Source of the DNA: Rhizobium sp. R711
Lineage (GTDB): Bacteria; Pseudomonadota; Alphaproteobacteria; Rhizobiales; Rhizobiaceae
Assembly: GCF_002211365.1 (NCBI RefSeq)
Contig: NZ_LOKZ01000003.1
Span: forward strand, 124,001-188,000
DNA length: 64,000 nucleotides
Reading direction: 5' to 3'
The notes under the pieces are model-generated. The model was not told where the DNA came from and did no database searches. It saw only the letters and a program-made list of their open reading frames with translations. Position 1 is the first letter of the stretch; every line of letters starts with the position of its first letter. The position numbers were made by a program, and so were the translations under genes. This document shows positions 9,189 through 17,102 of the stretch, in pieces.

Positions 9189-10148
9189 TCAGCCCTGTGA
9201 CACGCTCGCGCGGCGCTCGGCATGCAAGCCAAGCATATACATCGCGACCGTCGCCCCCGCAATGGCGGTGATATCGGCATGGTCGTAGGCCGGTGAGACC
9301 TCGACGACGTCGGCACCCCTGATATCGAGCTGATGCAGACGCTGCAGCACGGAGAGGATCTTCGCGCTCGAGGGACCGCCGGATACGGGCGTACCGGTGC
9401 CGGGCGCATAGGCGGGGTCAAGGCAATCGATATCGAAGGTCAGATAGGCTGGCGCGCCGCGGGTATGCGAAATGATTGTCGAGGCAATATCGCCTGCACT
9501 CATCTCTTCAAGCTGATGACCATAGAGAATCTGAATACCGAAATCCTCGGGGGCGTGGGTGCGGATGCCGATCTGGATCGACCGATCCGGATCGATGATG
9601 CCGTCTCGCGCAGCCCGTGCCACGAAGGAGCCATGGTCGATCCGCCTGTTGTCGTCGAACCAGGTGTCTTGGTGGGCGTCGAACTGGACGAGTGCAAGCG
9701 GTCCATGCATAGCCGCATGCGCCTTGAGGACTGGCCAGGTGACGAAGTGGTCGCCTCCAAGGGTCAGCATGAAGGCGCCGCTGTCGATAATGGTCTTGGC
9801 CTGCCGCTCGATTGCCGCGGGCGTCTCGTGGTGATTGCCATAGTCGAGCAGGCAGTCGCCGTAGTCGATGACGGCCATCTCTGCAAAGAGATCGCGGTTG
9901 AAGGGGTACTGCGGGTCGTTGTCGAAGATCGCCGACGCGCGCCGTATCGCCTGCGGCCCGAACCGTGTTCCCGGCCGATTGGATGTCGCGGCATCGAAGG
10001 GGATGCCCCAAACGACCGCATCGGCGCCGGTCAGGACCTTCGTGAAGCGGCGACGCATGAACGACAGCGCTCCGGCGAAGGTCGGATCGCTGGCTGCTGA
10101 TGTAAGGCTCGCTGCCGTGAAAGCGTGGTCGATCGACTTGTTGGCCAA
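9189..10148 (-). CDS. speB: Agmatinase / ureohydrolase
   Basis: Hydrolyses agmatine to putrescine and urea (or another guanidino compound; ureohydrolase paralogues differ in substrate). The 319-residue protein has the arginase-fold manganese motifs: GGDHFVT, DAHQD, and DIDCLDPAYAPGTGTP. The start appears to be a TTG at 10148, because GAGGAG lies six bases upstream and no ATG occurs before residue 31, which would remove conserved sequence. It is followed by argC, so guanidino nitrogen metabolism and arginine synthesis genes are adjacent. Confidence 0.9.
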   Translation of the reverse strand: MANKSIDHAFTAASLTSAASDPTFAGALSFMRRRFTKVLTGADAVVWGIPFDAATSNRPGTRFGPQAIRRASAIFDNDPQYPFNRDLFAEMAVIDYGDCLLDYGNHHETPAAIERQAKTIIDSGAFMLTLGGDHFVTWPVLKAHAAMHGPLALVQFDAHQDTWFDDNRRIDHGSFVARAARDGIIDPDRSIQIGIRTHAPEDFGIQILYGHQLEEMSAGDIASTIISHTRGAPAYLTFDIDCLDPAYAPGTGTPVSGGPSSAKILSVLQRLHQLDIRGADVVEVSPAYDHADITAIAGATVAMYMLGLHAERRASVSQG

Positions 10149-10243
10149 GTGATGCTCCTCGAGAGTGTTGGTCCGCTATGCCTACCAGAAACGAATTTCA
10201 AACCGAAAGGGCAAAGTGGTGCCGGTCGCTTGGCCAAGTTGGT

Positions 10244-10546
10244 TTAGCCCGGCAATTTGTCGGCCAGCACTTCTGGAGTCCTCAGTTGCGGGGCCTCGGC
10301 AAGCAGTTCTTCTGCTCGGGCCATCAACGCTGCGGCCACCTTGCCGTTCAAATGCGCCTGTCGGCCTGCCTCGTCATCGAAAGCATCGAAGATGGCGAAT
10401 GTGCTCTGGTCATAGCGAATGGCAAACCACGCCACCGTACCGGGTTCCTGTTCAACAAGTGACTTTGCACTTTTCAAGAACGCCGCCACTTCTTCTGCCT
10501 TGCCGGACCTTGCTTTCAGTTCGACGTAAATTGCCCGCTTGGTCAT
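10244..10546 (-). CDS. YgiN-like antibiotic biosynthesis monooxygenase (ABM) domain protein
   Basis: A 100-residue single-domain protein of the dimeric alpha/beta barrel ABM fold. It has the typical run AIYVELKARSGKAEEVAAFL at the N-terminus and EPGTVAWFAIRYDQSTFAIFD in the middle. Relatives such as YgiN act on quinols without cofactor; the substrate is unknown here. The start at 10546 is fixed by GGGAGG five bases upstream, although the open frame continues back towards rpsI. It lies between rpsI and the agmatinase gene on the same strand, after the rpsI terminator, so it likely has its own promoter. Confidence 0.8.
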   Translation of the reverse strand: MTKRAIYVELKARSGKAEEVAAFLKSAKSLVEQEPGTVAWFAIRYDQSTFAIFDAFDDEAGRQAHLNGKVAAALMARAEELLAEAPQLRTPEVLADKLPG

Positions 10547-10625
10547 TCCCGCCTCCCTTGGCATGCGCGTGAAGCGCGTGGAATGCGGTAGAACTGGCAA
10601 CGGAACGAGCCGCTTCAAGCGCTCG

Positions 10626-10658
10626 CCAAAAGAAAAGGCCGGGCAAAAGCCCGGCCTT
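10626..10658 (-). terminator. Rho-independent terminator after rpsI
   Basis: Perfect 10-bp stem (10635-10644 with 10649-10658), four-base loop, and on the minus strand a run of T residues (TTTTCTTTT) to the left. It ends the rplM-rpsI transcript. Confidence 0.88.
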
Positions 10659-10682
10659 CGCAATTCCGTATTCCGGTAGCGA

Positions 10683-11150
10683 TTAACGCTTGGAGAACTG
10701 GAACGAACGGCGGGCCTTGGCCTTACCGTACTTCTTACGTTCAACAACGCGGCTGTCGCGGGTCAGGAAGCCACCCTTCTTCAGGACCGAGCGCAGGCCC
10801 GGCTCGAAGTAGGTGAGAGCCTTGGAAAGACCGTGACGAACGGCACCGGCCTGGCCGGAGAGGCCGCCGCCAGCAACCGTTGCAACGATGTCGAACTGGC
10901 CGTCACGGGCAGCAGCGACGATCGGCTGACGCAGAATCATCTGCAGAACCGGGCGTGCGAAGTATTCCGCGAATTCCTTGCCGTTGACGATGATCTTGCC
11001 GGAACCCGGCTTGACCCATACGCGGGCAACAGCGTTCTTGCGCTTGCCGGTCGCGTAGGAACGGCCAAGCGAGTCGACCTTGCGGACGTGAACCGGAGCA
11101 GCAGCTGCTTCGGACGAGCCGAGATCCTTTAGGGAGGAGAGGTCAGCCAT
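10683..11150 (-). CDS. rpsI: 30S ribosomal protein S9
   Basis: Component of the 30S subunit whose C-terminal tail reaches the P-site tRNA. The 155-residue product carries the S9 signature [14 protein letters not shown] and ends in the conserved SFQFSKR tail with the terminal arginine. An N-terminal extension (about 25 residues, alanine-rich) before [10 protein letters not shown] is typical of alphaproteobacterial S9. It starts two bases after the rplM stop, so the two genes are translationally coupled, and a strong terminator follows. Confidence 0.98.
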   Translation of the reverse strand: MADLSSLKDLGSSEAAAAPVHVRKVDSLGRSYATGKRKNAVARVWVKPGSGKIIVNGKEFAEYFARPVLQMILRQPIVAAARDGQFDIVATVAGGGLSGQAGAVRHGLSKALTYFEPGLRSVLKKGGFLTRDSRVVERKKYGKAKARRSFQFSKR

Positions 11151-11152
11151 TC

Positions 11153-11617
11153 TTAGGCGCTCCTTACGTTCTTCTTGTTCAGCTTGGCGACGTCGAGAAC
11201 GACAGGCTGCTGTGCTTCATGAGGATGGTTGGAACCAGCGTAGACGCGGAGGTTCTTCATCTGACGACGGCCGAGCGGGCCGCGCGGAACCATGCGCTCA
11301 ACAGCCTTCTCGAGAACGCGCTCCGGGAAGCGGCCTTCGATGATCTGGCGAGCGGTACGCTCCTTGATGCCGCCGGCATAACCGGTGTGCCAGTAGTAAA
11401 CCTTGTCGGAGTACTTCTTGCCGGTGAATACGACCTTGTCGGCGTTGATGACGATGACGTTGTCGCCGTCGTCAACGTGGGGCGTGAAGGTTGCCTTGTG
11501 CTTGCCGCGCAGGCGCATAGCGATGATGGAAGCGAGACGACCAACGACGAGCCCTTCGGCGTCGATGATGACCCACTTCTTCTCCACCTCTGCAGGCTTC
11601 TGGGAGAAGGTTGCCAT
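11153..11617 (-). CDS. rplM: 50S ribosomal protein L13
   Basis: Early-assembling 50S protein. The 154-residue sequence shows the L13 core ([33 protein letters not shown], and the [14 protein letters not shown] motif near the C-terminus). It is the first gene of the rplM-rpsI pair. A GAGAG ribosome binding site lies upstream of the ATG at 11617. A strong sigma-70-type promoter and a leader of roughly 115 bases with a hairpin near its 5' end precede it. In E. coli, L13 represses its own operon through the leader; whether that holds here is not shown. Confidence 0.98.
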   Translation of the reverse strand: MATFSQKPAEVEKKWVIIDAEGLVVGRLASIIAMRLRGKHKATFTPHVDDGDNVIVINADKVVFTGKKYSDKVYYWHTGYAGGIKERTARQIIEGRFPERVLEKAVERMVPRGPLGRRQMKNLRVYAGSNHPHEAQQPVVLDVAKLNKKNVRSA

Positions 11618-11697
11618 AGTTGTTACTCTCTTTTGGATCCCTCGACCCGAAGGCGAGAGGGCGTTTCTTGTTGCTTGGTTTGGCTGCCCGAAGACAC

Positions 11698-11727
11698 ACC
11701 AAAAAGAAAGCAGCCCGGAAAGGCTGC
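11698..11727 (-). promoter_or_regulatory. Hairpin with U-tract at the 5' end of the rplM leader
   Basis: On the minus strand GCAGCC (11722-11727), a six-base loop and GGCTGC (11710-11715) are followed by TTTCTTTTT. By position it begins only about seven bases inside the transcript expected from the promoter at 11741-11769. It may terminate read-through from the thioesterase gene, or it may be part of a regulatory leader. Confidence 0.55.
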
Positions 11728-11740
11728 GTTTCTGGCGGTG

Positions 11741-11769
11741 TGTATAAAGACAAAGGGCGGCTTGGTCAA
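11741..11769 (-). promoter_or_regulatory. Sigma-70-type promoter for rplM-rpsI
   Basis: On the minus strand TTGACC (11769-11764) and TATACA (11746-11741) are separated by exactly 17 bases. This is the best consensus housekeeping promoter I can see in the window and it points at rplM. Confidence 0.75.
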
Positions 11770-11841
11770 CAATATCAGATTGCCGACATGCAAAAATACG
11801 TGTGCAAAATCAATGTGTTGTATATGTGGTATTTGGATACC

Positions 11842-12273
11842 TCATATTTCGCGCGGCGGAATGGAGTAAGTCGCGGTCGCGTGGGCGATCAACTCGTCTG
11901 CATTCTCCTGAAAAATCGAGGCGTCGATGACGGCGAGCCGCTTGCCAAGCTTCAGAATCCTACAGGTACAGGTAGTTGGCCTAAGCTTCGGCAGGCGCAG
12001 GAAGTTGATGTTGAGATTGGTGGTTACGGCCAACGCGACAGGCCCGATATGGGCGAGTACCGCCGCGTAGGCCGTTACATCAGCCAAGGCAAAGAGGGCA
12101 GGGCCGGAGACGGTGCCCCCAGGACGCAAATGCCTCTCGCTTGGGTCGAGCCGCATCGAGACGCTGCCGGGTCTGATCTCGGTAATCGTGAACACCCGCC
12201 CATCCGTATGAATCTGCGGAAAGTCCGTATCCAGAAAACGGTGGAGCTCGTCGATCGTCATGATCGGCTGCAT
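11842..12273 (-). CDS. PaaI-family hot-dog thioesterase
   Basis: A 143-residue single hot-dog domain protein likely to hydrolyse an acyl-CoA or aryl-CoA thioester. Seen: the HLRPGGTVSGPALFALADVTAYAAV segment (about residues 47-72), which is the central helix and active-site region of the PaaI clade, then TTNLNINFLRLP. The start at 12273 is preferred to one 57 bases upstream because GAGG lies seven bases upstream. It is divergent from the enoyl-CoA hydratase-like gene; the two share a 73-base intergenic region and could be co-regulated in acyl-CoA metabolism. Confidence 0.82.
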   Translation of the reverse strand: MQPIMTIDELHRFLDTDFPQIHTDGRVFTITEIRPGSVSMRLDPSERHLRPGGTVSGPALFALADVTAYAAVLAHIGPVALAVTTNLNINFLRLPKLRPTTCTCRILKLGKRLAVIDASIFQENADELIAHATATYSIPPREI

Positions 12274-12346
12274 GAGTTCGCCTCGAAATTGCTTGTCGTC
12301 TGTGGCAGAACAATTAGCACGGAAAAGCAATGCTGGGAGTTAGACC

Positions 12347-13180
12347 ATGGCCGAAGTCGTATCCTTTCGAAAGGACCCAAACAAAGCGGGCGAGGGCGCG
12401 CTCGTCATCCCGCAATTGAGCGACGGCATCCTGCGGCTGACGCTCAGCAATTCGCCTGCAAATGCGCTCTCGATCGCCGTCATGGAAACCCTGATCGGCG
12501 AACTCCAAAGCGCTGCTGAAGACGCAGCCGTTCGCGTGGTCATCATCGCATCGACCGGCAATGTCTTTTCTGCCGGCCACGACCTCAAGGAATTGACCGC
12601 GCATCGCGCCGATGAGGACGGCGGCGAGGCATTCTTCGAAGAAGCCTTCGCGTTGGCCGCTGATCTCATGCTCGAGATCACGCGCCTGCCGAAGCCCGTT
12701 ATCGCTGAGATCGATGGGCTCGCAACGGCTGCCGGCTGCCAGCTCGTCGCTTCCTGCGACCTTGCGATCTGCACCGATACGGCAACCTTCTGCACACCAG
12801 GCGTCAATATTGGCCTGTTCTGTTCGACGCCGATGGTGGCGGTTTCGCGAGCGGCGCATCGCAAACAGGCGATGGAAATGTTGCTCACCGGCGAGACGAT
12901 CGACGCCTCTACCGCCAAGGATTTCGGTTTGGTGAACCGCATCGTCCCGAAGCAGTATCTGACGCAGGTCGTCACCAAATATGCGTCCGTCATCGCAAGT
13001 AAATCGCCGCTGACGCTGAAGATCGGCAAGGAGGCTTTCTACCGTCAGCTCGAAATGCCGATCGAGGAAGCCTACAGTTACGCGGCTCAGGTCATGGTCG
13101 ATAATATGCTGACGGCCGATGCCGAAGAGGGGATCGGCGCCTTCCTTTCGAAGCGCATGCCGCAGTGGACGGGCGAATAG
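12347..13180 (+). CDS. Enoyl-CoA hydratase/isomerase family protein, ECHDC3-like
   Basis: A 277-residue crotonase-fold protein. The CoA-binding and oxyanion-hole segments are present (FSAGHDLKEL, residues 74-83; GLATAAGCQL, 124-133). At the two catalytic glutamates of classical enoyl-CoA hydratase, however, it has Q132 (GCQL in place of GCEL) and G152 (TPGVNIG in place of QPEILLG). The GLFCSTP motif and this exact substitution pattern match the ECHDC3 group, for which hydratase activity is doubtful. It is therefore a crotonase homologue of unknown reaction. A GGGAG site precedes the ATG. It converges with the EamA gene with no spacer. Confidence 0.88.
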   Translation: MAEVVSFRKDPNKAGEGALVIPQLSDGILRLTLSNSPANALSIAVMETLIGELQSAAEDAAVRVVIIASTGNVFSAGHDLKELTAHRADEDGGEAFFEEAFALAADLMLEITRLPKPVIAEIDGLATAAGCQLVASCDLAICTDTATFCTPGVNIGLFCSTPMVAVSRAAHRKQAMEMLLTGETIDASTAKDFGLVNRIVPKQYLTQVVTKYASVIASKSPLTLKIGKEAFYRQLEMPIEEAYSYAAQVMVDNMLTADAEEGIGAFLSKRMPQWTGE

Positions 13181-14026
13181 CTAGCCGAGTTTGAGGATCA
13201 GCCCGCCGAGCGCGATGATTGCGCCGGCGAGATAGCGCCACGGGCTGGCCTTTTCCTTCAAAACGATGACCGAGATCAGCAGGGCGAAGAGGATCGACGT
13301 CTCGCGCAGCGCGGCAACGGTCGCGACCGGCGCCTTGGTCATCGCCCAAAGTGCGAGGCCGTAGGACGCGATCGATCCGCCGCCACCAATCAGACCGCGC
13401 CACCAATTGTAGCGGACATGCGCGGCGGCGGCGACCGCGCCCCGCTTGGAGATCGCCCATGTGAAGAGCAATACCGGCGGCAGCAGCGACATCCACAGCG
13501 TATACGACACCGCATTGCCGGAGATGCGGGCGCCGACGCCGTCGACATAGGTGTAGGTCGCAATCACACACGCATTGGCGAGCGCCAACCGGATCGCATG
13601 GCCACCGCCTTTTCGCGCCTCGAAGGCTAGAGTGAGAATACCGGAGCAGATCGTCATCGTGCCAACGAGCGCGCCCACTGACAGCGTTTCGTTCAGGATG
13701 AAACTGCTGGTGGCGGCAATCAGGAGCGGCGCGCACCCGCGCATCAGGGGGTAAACGAGGCCGATGTCTCCCGCGCGATACGCGCCGGCAACAAGCTGGA
13801 AATACGCGAACTGGAGGACTGCCGAAGCGCCGATGAACGGCCACGCCGCCGAGTTCGGCAATGGCAGGAATATCAGGAACGGAAGGGCGCAAACGGCGCC
13901 ACCTGCCGATATCAAGCTGGCATCCAGCGACTTGTCAGTGCCCGCCTTGATCATGGCGTTCCATGTCGCGTGCAGTAGCGCACCAAACAGAACGAGCAGA
14001 ATGACGTGGATCGGCAAAAAGACCAC
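13181..14026 (-). CDS. EamA/DMT-family transporter
   Basis: A 281-residue membrane protein with about ten hydrophobic segments and two EamA repeats (first ending near LNETLSVGALVGT, second near LKEKASPWRYLAGA), the standard drug/metabolite transporter layout. The substrate is unknown. The start is uncertain: GTG at 14026 gives the longest form, a TTG three codons in is also possible, and neither has a clear ribosome binding site. The adjacent stop codons with the convergent ECHDC3-like gene leave no room for a terminator. Confidence 0.82.
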   Translation of the reverse strand: MVFLPIHVILLVLFGALLHATWNAMIKAGTDKSLDASLISAGGAVCALPFLIFLPLPNSAAWPFIGASAVLQFAYFQLVAGAYRAGDIGLVYPLMRGCAPLLIAATSSFILNETLSVGALVGTMTICSGILTLAFEARKGGGHAIRLALANACVIATYTYVDGVGARISGNAVSYTLWMSLLPPVLLFTWAISKRGAVAAAAHVRYNWWRGLIGGGGSIASYGLALWAMTKAPVATVAALRETSILFALLISVIVLKEKASPWRYLAGAIIALGGLILKLG

Positions 14027-14420
14027 CGGACGGTGTGAAAATAGCGGGCGAAATGCTTGTTACGCCGCTGCCGACAAAAAGCAATCCCGTTTGACGAGGC
14101 AGCGGAGCTTAATCATACCCTATGGCAACCTAAGGATGCTTGCTTTCCCAAGCCTATAAAAAGAGGAACGTACACCAGAAGTGTTTATTTGGTGGCCGCT
14201 TATTCAACTATGAGGAGTTGCTAACATGATCGAGAACAGATGTGGACATATACAGGATATACATAGAACTTTGATGGTGGGTAGCGGCTCTGTCGCATCG
14301 AATTTTACAGGAGTGTGACAAAGCCGTCACTGAATCCACCGCTCAGGCGGATCTCCGCGGCGCGCGCGGTTGCGTCGGCAAGGCCCGTGGGTCACGATTT
14401 GGTATGGCAGGAGTGCGCTT
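14027..14420. other. AT-richer intergenic region with one possible short frame
   Basis: About 390 bases, locally richer in A+T than the surroundings (for example 14150-14300). Apart from the 30-codon frame listed separately, I see no gene, tRNA or clear terminator. Confidence 0.4.
14226..14318 (+). CDS. Possible 30-residue peptide
   Basis: ATG at 14226 preceded by GAGGAG at an eight-base spacing opens a 30-codon frame ending TGA at 14316-14318. The peptide is polar with no hydrophobic segment and no recognised family. The ribosome binding site is the only support, so it may be fortuitous. Confidence 0.2.
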   Translation: MIENRCGHIQDIHRTLMVGSGSVASNFTGV

Positions 14421-14750
14421 TTACAGCGAGTAATATGGAATGATAAACATCCTGTCCAGGTTGTCTATATTCTGACAATTCAGAACACGGCACCTTGGAT
14501 TGTCCTTTGTCGGGATGGTTGTCCATTCGGCGTATTTGTTGGGGTCGCAATAATTGCTGTTGCGAATGTAGCGGTCGAATAGTGTCATCCCGCTCACCCG
14601 CGTCGACGGATACCGGAGAATTACGGCGCCCTCGTTGTGAATCGCTGCGCGTGCAGCCTGGCAGCTCATCGAGAGCGAGTTGTATCGCGAAATAGCCAGC
14701 GCCGGGGAGGCGGTCATAACGAAGGCGATCACGACGACCAATTTTTTCAT
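14421..14750 (-). CDS. Small secreted cysteine-containing protein
   Basis: A 109-residue protein with a clear signal peptide (MKKLVVVIAFVMTASPALA, cut after ALA). The mature part has four cysteines, likely two disulfides, and a run GAVILRYPSTRVSGMTLFDRYI that I have seen in rhizobial hypothetical proteins. Strong ribosome binding site GGAGG eight bases before the ATG. The function is unknown; the location is presumably periplasmic. It stands alone, divergent from the CoA-binding protein gene. Confidence 0.75.
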   Translation of the reverse strand: MKKLVVVIAFVMTASPALAISRYNSLSMSCQAARAAIHNEGAVILRYPSTRVSGMTLFDRYIRNSNYCDPNKYAEWTTIPTKDNPRCRVLNCQNIDNLDRMFIIPYYSL

Positions 14751-14853
14751 GGCAACATCCTCCTTCGGCGTCCTAATTCCTATATACGCCGAAACTAACT
14801 GCAGGTTTCAATGAACTGCGAAATAAATGCGATTGTTATCGGAGGCGAAGCCC

Positions 14854-15282
14854 TTGAATCACGACAGGTATGAGGATGACTACATCCTCGATATTTTGCG
14901 TTCCGTGAAAACTATTGCGCTGACCGGAGCGTCGCCGAATCCCGCGCGACCGAGCAATGGCGTCATGGGTTATCTGTTGTCGCGCGGATACAAGGTCATC
15001 CCGGTGAATCCAGGCCAGGCTGGCAAGCAGATTCAGGGCCAAACGGTTTACGCCCGGCTTGCCGACGTGCCTGGACCGGTCGACATGGTCGAGGTCTTCC
15101 GGGCCTCGGAATATCTGTCTGGCGTCGTCGAGGAGGCGTTGGCGATGAACCCGCAACCCAAGGTGATATGGGCGCAGCTCGGTGTGCGCGATGATGCGGC
15201 TGCCGCAAGAGCAGAGGTGGCCGGCATCAAGGTCGTCATGGATCGCTGCCCGGCAATCGAGTATCCACGGCTTGTCGGCTGA
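14854..15282 (+). CDS. CoA-binding domain protein (YccU-like)
   Basis: A 142-residue Rossmann-fold protein of the short CoA-binding family: TIALTGASPNPARPSNGVMG near the N-terminus is the nucleotide-binding loop, followed by VDMVEVFR and VIWAQLGVRDD, ending MDRCPAIEYPRL. The molecular role is unknown. I chose the TTG at 14854 because GGAGG is eight bases upstream and the resulting N-terminus (NHDRYEDDYI) matches relatives. An ATG at 14827 in the same frame would add nine residues without a binding site. It precedes the sulfhydrylase gene by about 110 bases. Confidence 0.85.
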   Translation: MNHDRYEDDYILDILRSVKTIALTGASPNPARPSNGVMGYLLSRGYKVIPVNPGQAGKQIQGQTVYARLADVPGPVDMVEVFRASEYLSGVVEEALAMNPQPKVIWAQLGVRDDAAAARAEVAGIKVVMDRCPAIEYPRLVG

Positions 15283-15392
15283 CAGGTTGGATTTTCCAAA
15301 TAACGTGCCTGGGTTGAAATGGAACGCGATTAACTTTTCACGGTTGTTCGTTATGCTCGCCGCCGTTCGATCACGCTGAATGGGAGGGCTTC

Positions 15393-16676
15393 ATGGCCAA
15401 GAACGGTCCGGGTTTCAATACATTGGCAGTCCATGCGGGAGCGCAGCCTGATCCCGCGACTGGCGCGCGCGTCACGCCAATCTATCAGACGACGGCTTAT
15501 GTCTTTAATGATTCGGATCATGCGGCCGCACTGTTCGGTCTGCAGCAGTTCGGCAACATCTACACCCGCATCATGAACCCGACCCAAGCTGTGCTCGAAG
15601 AGCGCGTCGCGGCACTTGAGGGCGGCACTGCAGCGCTTGCCGTTGCGTCCGGCCATGCGGCGCAGGTGATCGTCTTCCACACGCTCATGCGCCCCGGCGA
15701 AAACTTCGTGGCCGCGAAACGGCTCTACGGAGGCTCGATCAACCAGTTCGGCCACGCCTTCGATAATTTCGGCTGGCAGGTCCGCTGGGCAGACTCCGCC
15801 GACCCTGCGAGCTTCGAAAGCCAGATCGATGACAAGACGCGTGCGATTTTCATCGAAAGCCTCGCCAATCCGGGCGGCACCTTCGTCGACATTGCCGCGA
15901 TCGCCGCGGTTGCGCACAGGCACGGCCTGCCGCTGATCGTCGACAACACCATGGCCAGCCCCTATCTCATCCGTCCGATCGAACACGGTGCCGATATCGT
16001 CGTGCATTCGCTGACGAAATTCCTCGGCGGCCATGGCAATTCGATGGGCGGCATTATTGTCGATGGTGGAACCTTCGATTGGTCGAAGTCCGGCAACTAT
16101 CCGATGCTGTCCAGCCCGCGGCCCGAATATAACGGCGTGGTCCTGCATTCGACCTTCGGCAATTTTGCTTTCGCCATCGCTTGCCGCGTGCTCGGCCTGC
16201 GCGATCTCGGTCCGGCGATCTCGCCCTTCAATGCGTTCCTGATTTTGACGGGAATCGAAACGCTGCCGCTCCGCATACAGCGCCACAGCGACAACGCGAT
16301 TGCTGTCGCAAAGTGGTTGAGGATGCACAGCAAGATCGCCTGGGTGAACTATGCGGGCCTCGAGGATGACCCGAACCATGCGCTGCAGCAGCGCTATTCG
16401 CCGAAGGGGGCGGGTTCCGTCTTCACCTTCGGCGTCAAGGGCGGCTACGAGGCGGGCAAGACGCTGGTCGAGGGACTGGAGCTGTTCTCGCATCTCGCCA
16501 ACATCGGCGATACGCGTTCGCTCGTGATCCATCCCGCGTCGACCACGCACCGGCAATTGACGGACGAACAAAGGATCGCCGCCGGTGCAGGCCCCGACGT
16601 CGTTCGCCTTTCGGTCGGCATCGAGGACGTAAGGGATATCATCGCCGATCTTGAGCAGTCGCTGGCGAAGATCTGA
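15393..16676 (+). CDS. metY: O-acetylhomoserine aminocarboxypropyltransferase (sulfhydrylase)
   Basis: PLP enzyme that makes homocysteine from O-acetylhomoserine and sulfide, or cystathionine-type products, in methionine synthesis. The 427-residue sequence has the Cys/Met metabolism fold; the PLP lysine is K209 in [11 protein letters not shown], and [10 protein letters not shown] and YTRIMNPT are conserved. GGGAGG lies upstream of the ATG. I looked for a SAM-II riboswitch, which often precedes alphaproteobacterial sulfhydrylase genes, in the 110 bases upstream and did not see one. It is followed six bases later by a cupin gene, likely in one transcript. Confidence 0.94.
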   Translation: MAKNGPGFNTLAVHAGAQPDPATGARVTPIYQTTAYVFNDSDHAAALFGLQQFGNIYTRIMNPTQAVLEERVAALEGGTAALAVASGHAAQVIVFHTLMRPGENFVAAKRLYGGSINQFGHAFDNFGWQVRWADSADPASFESQIDDKTRAIFIESLANPGGTFVDIAAIAAVAHRHGLPLIVDNTMASPYLIRPIEHGADIVVHSLTKFLGGHGNSMGGIIVDGGTFDWSKSGNYPMLSSPRPEYNGVVLHSTFGNFAFAIACRVLGLRDLGPAISPFNAFLILTGIETLPLRIQRHSDNAIAVAKWLRMHSKIAWVNYAGLEDDPNHALQQRYSPKGAGSVFTFGVKGGYEAGKTLVEGLELFSHLANIGDTRSLVIHPASTTHRQLTDEQRIAAGAGPDVVRLSVGIEDVRDIIADLEQSLAKI

Positions 16677-16682
16677 GGGGAC

Positions 16683-17027
16683 ATGGCAAACTATCTGACC
16701 TTTGACGTCAACGACGTCGAACCCGAGTTCGGCGCCCCGTCAGCCGACCGCGTGCTTGCCGGCGACCCGCAGTTCACGACCTGGAACTTGGAGGAGGCCG
16801 ATGGCGGCCTCTATTCCGGCATATGGGAGGCCTCGCCCGGCAAGTGGCGCATCGTCTATGAAGAGTGGGAGTATTTCAGCGTGCTTTCGGGATACTCGAT
16901 CGTGACGGAAGATGGCGGTGATGTCGTACATCTTCGGGCGGGCGATCGCATGATCCTCAAACCTGGCTTCAAGGGAACTTGGGAAGTCATTGAAACGACT
17001 CGGAAGGACTATGTCATCAGACTCTGA
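16683..17027 (+). CDS. Cupin domain protein
   Basis: A 114-residue single-domain cupin of the DUF861/EutQ-like type: a central EEWEYFSVLSGYSIVTEDGG strand pair followed by HLRAGDRMILKPGFKGTWEV. The usual metal-binding histidines of the first cupin motif are not evident, so catalysis is uncertain. It starts just six bases after the sulfhydrylase stop, with GAGGGG overlapping that stop region, which suggests an operon. The role in methionine metabolism, if any, is unknown. Confidence 0.75.
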   Translation: MANYLTFDVNDVEPEFGAPSADRVLAGDPQFTTWNLEEADGGLYSGIWEASPGKWRIVYEEWEYFSVLSGYSIVTEDGGDVVHLRAGDRMILKPGFKGTWEVIETTRKDYVIRL

Positions 17028-17102
17028 TTTCAGCGCAGCACAAGGCTGAGAAGTGGTGCTGAAAGATCGTTGGCGCTCGCCCTGGCCCGCTTTGCGCTAA
17101 AC

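Noticed and set aside
15283..15392. SAM-II riboswitch before the O-acetylhomoserine sulfhydrylase gene
   Set aside because: Expected from the gene type in alphaproteobacteria, but the conserved SAM-II pairing blocks are not visible in the 110-base spacer.
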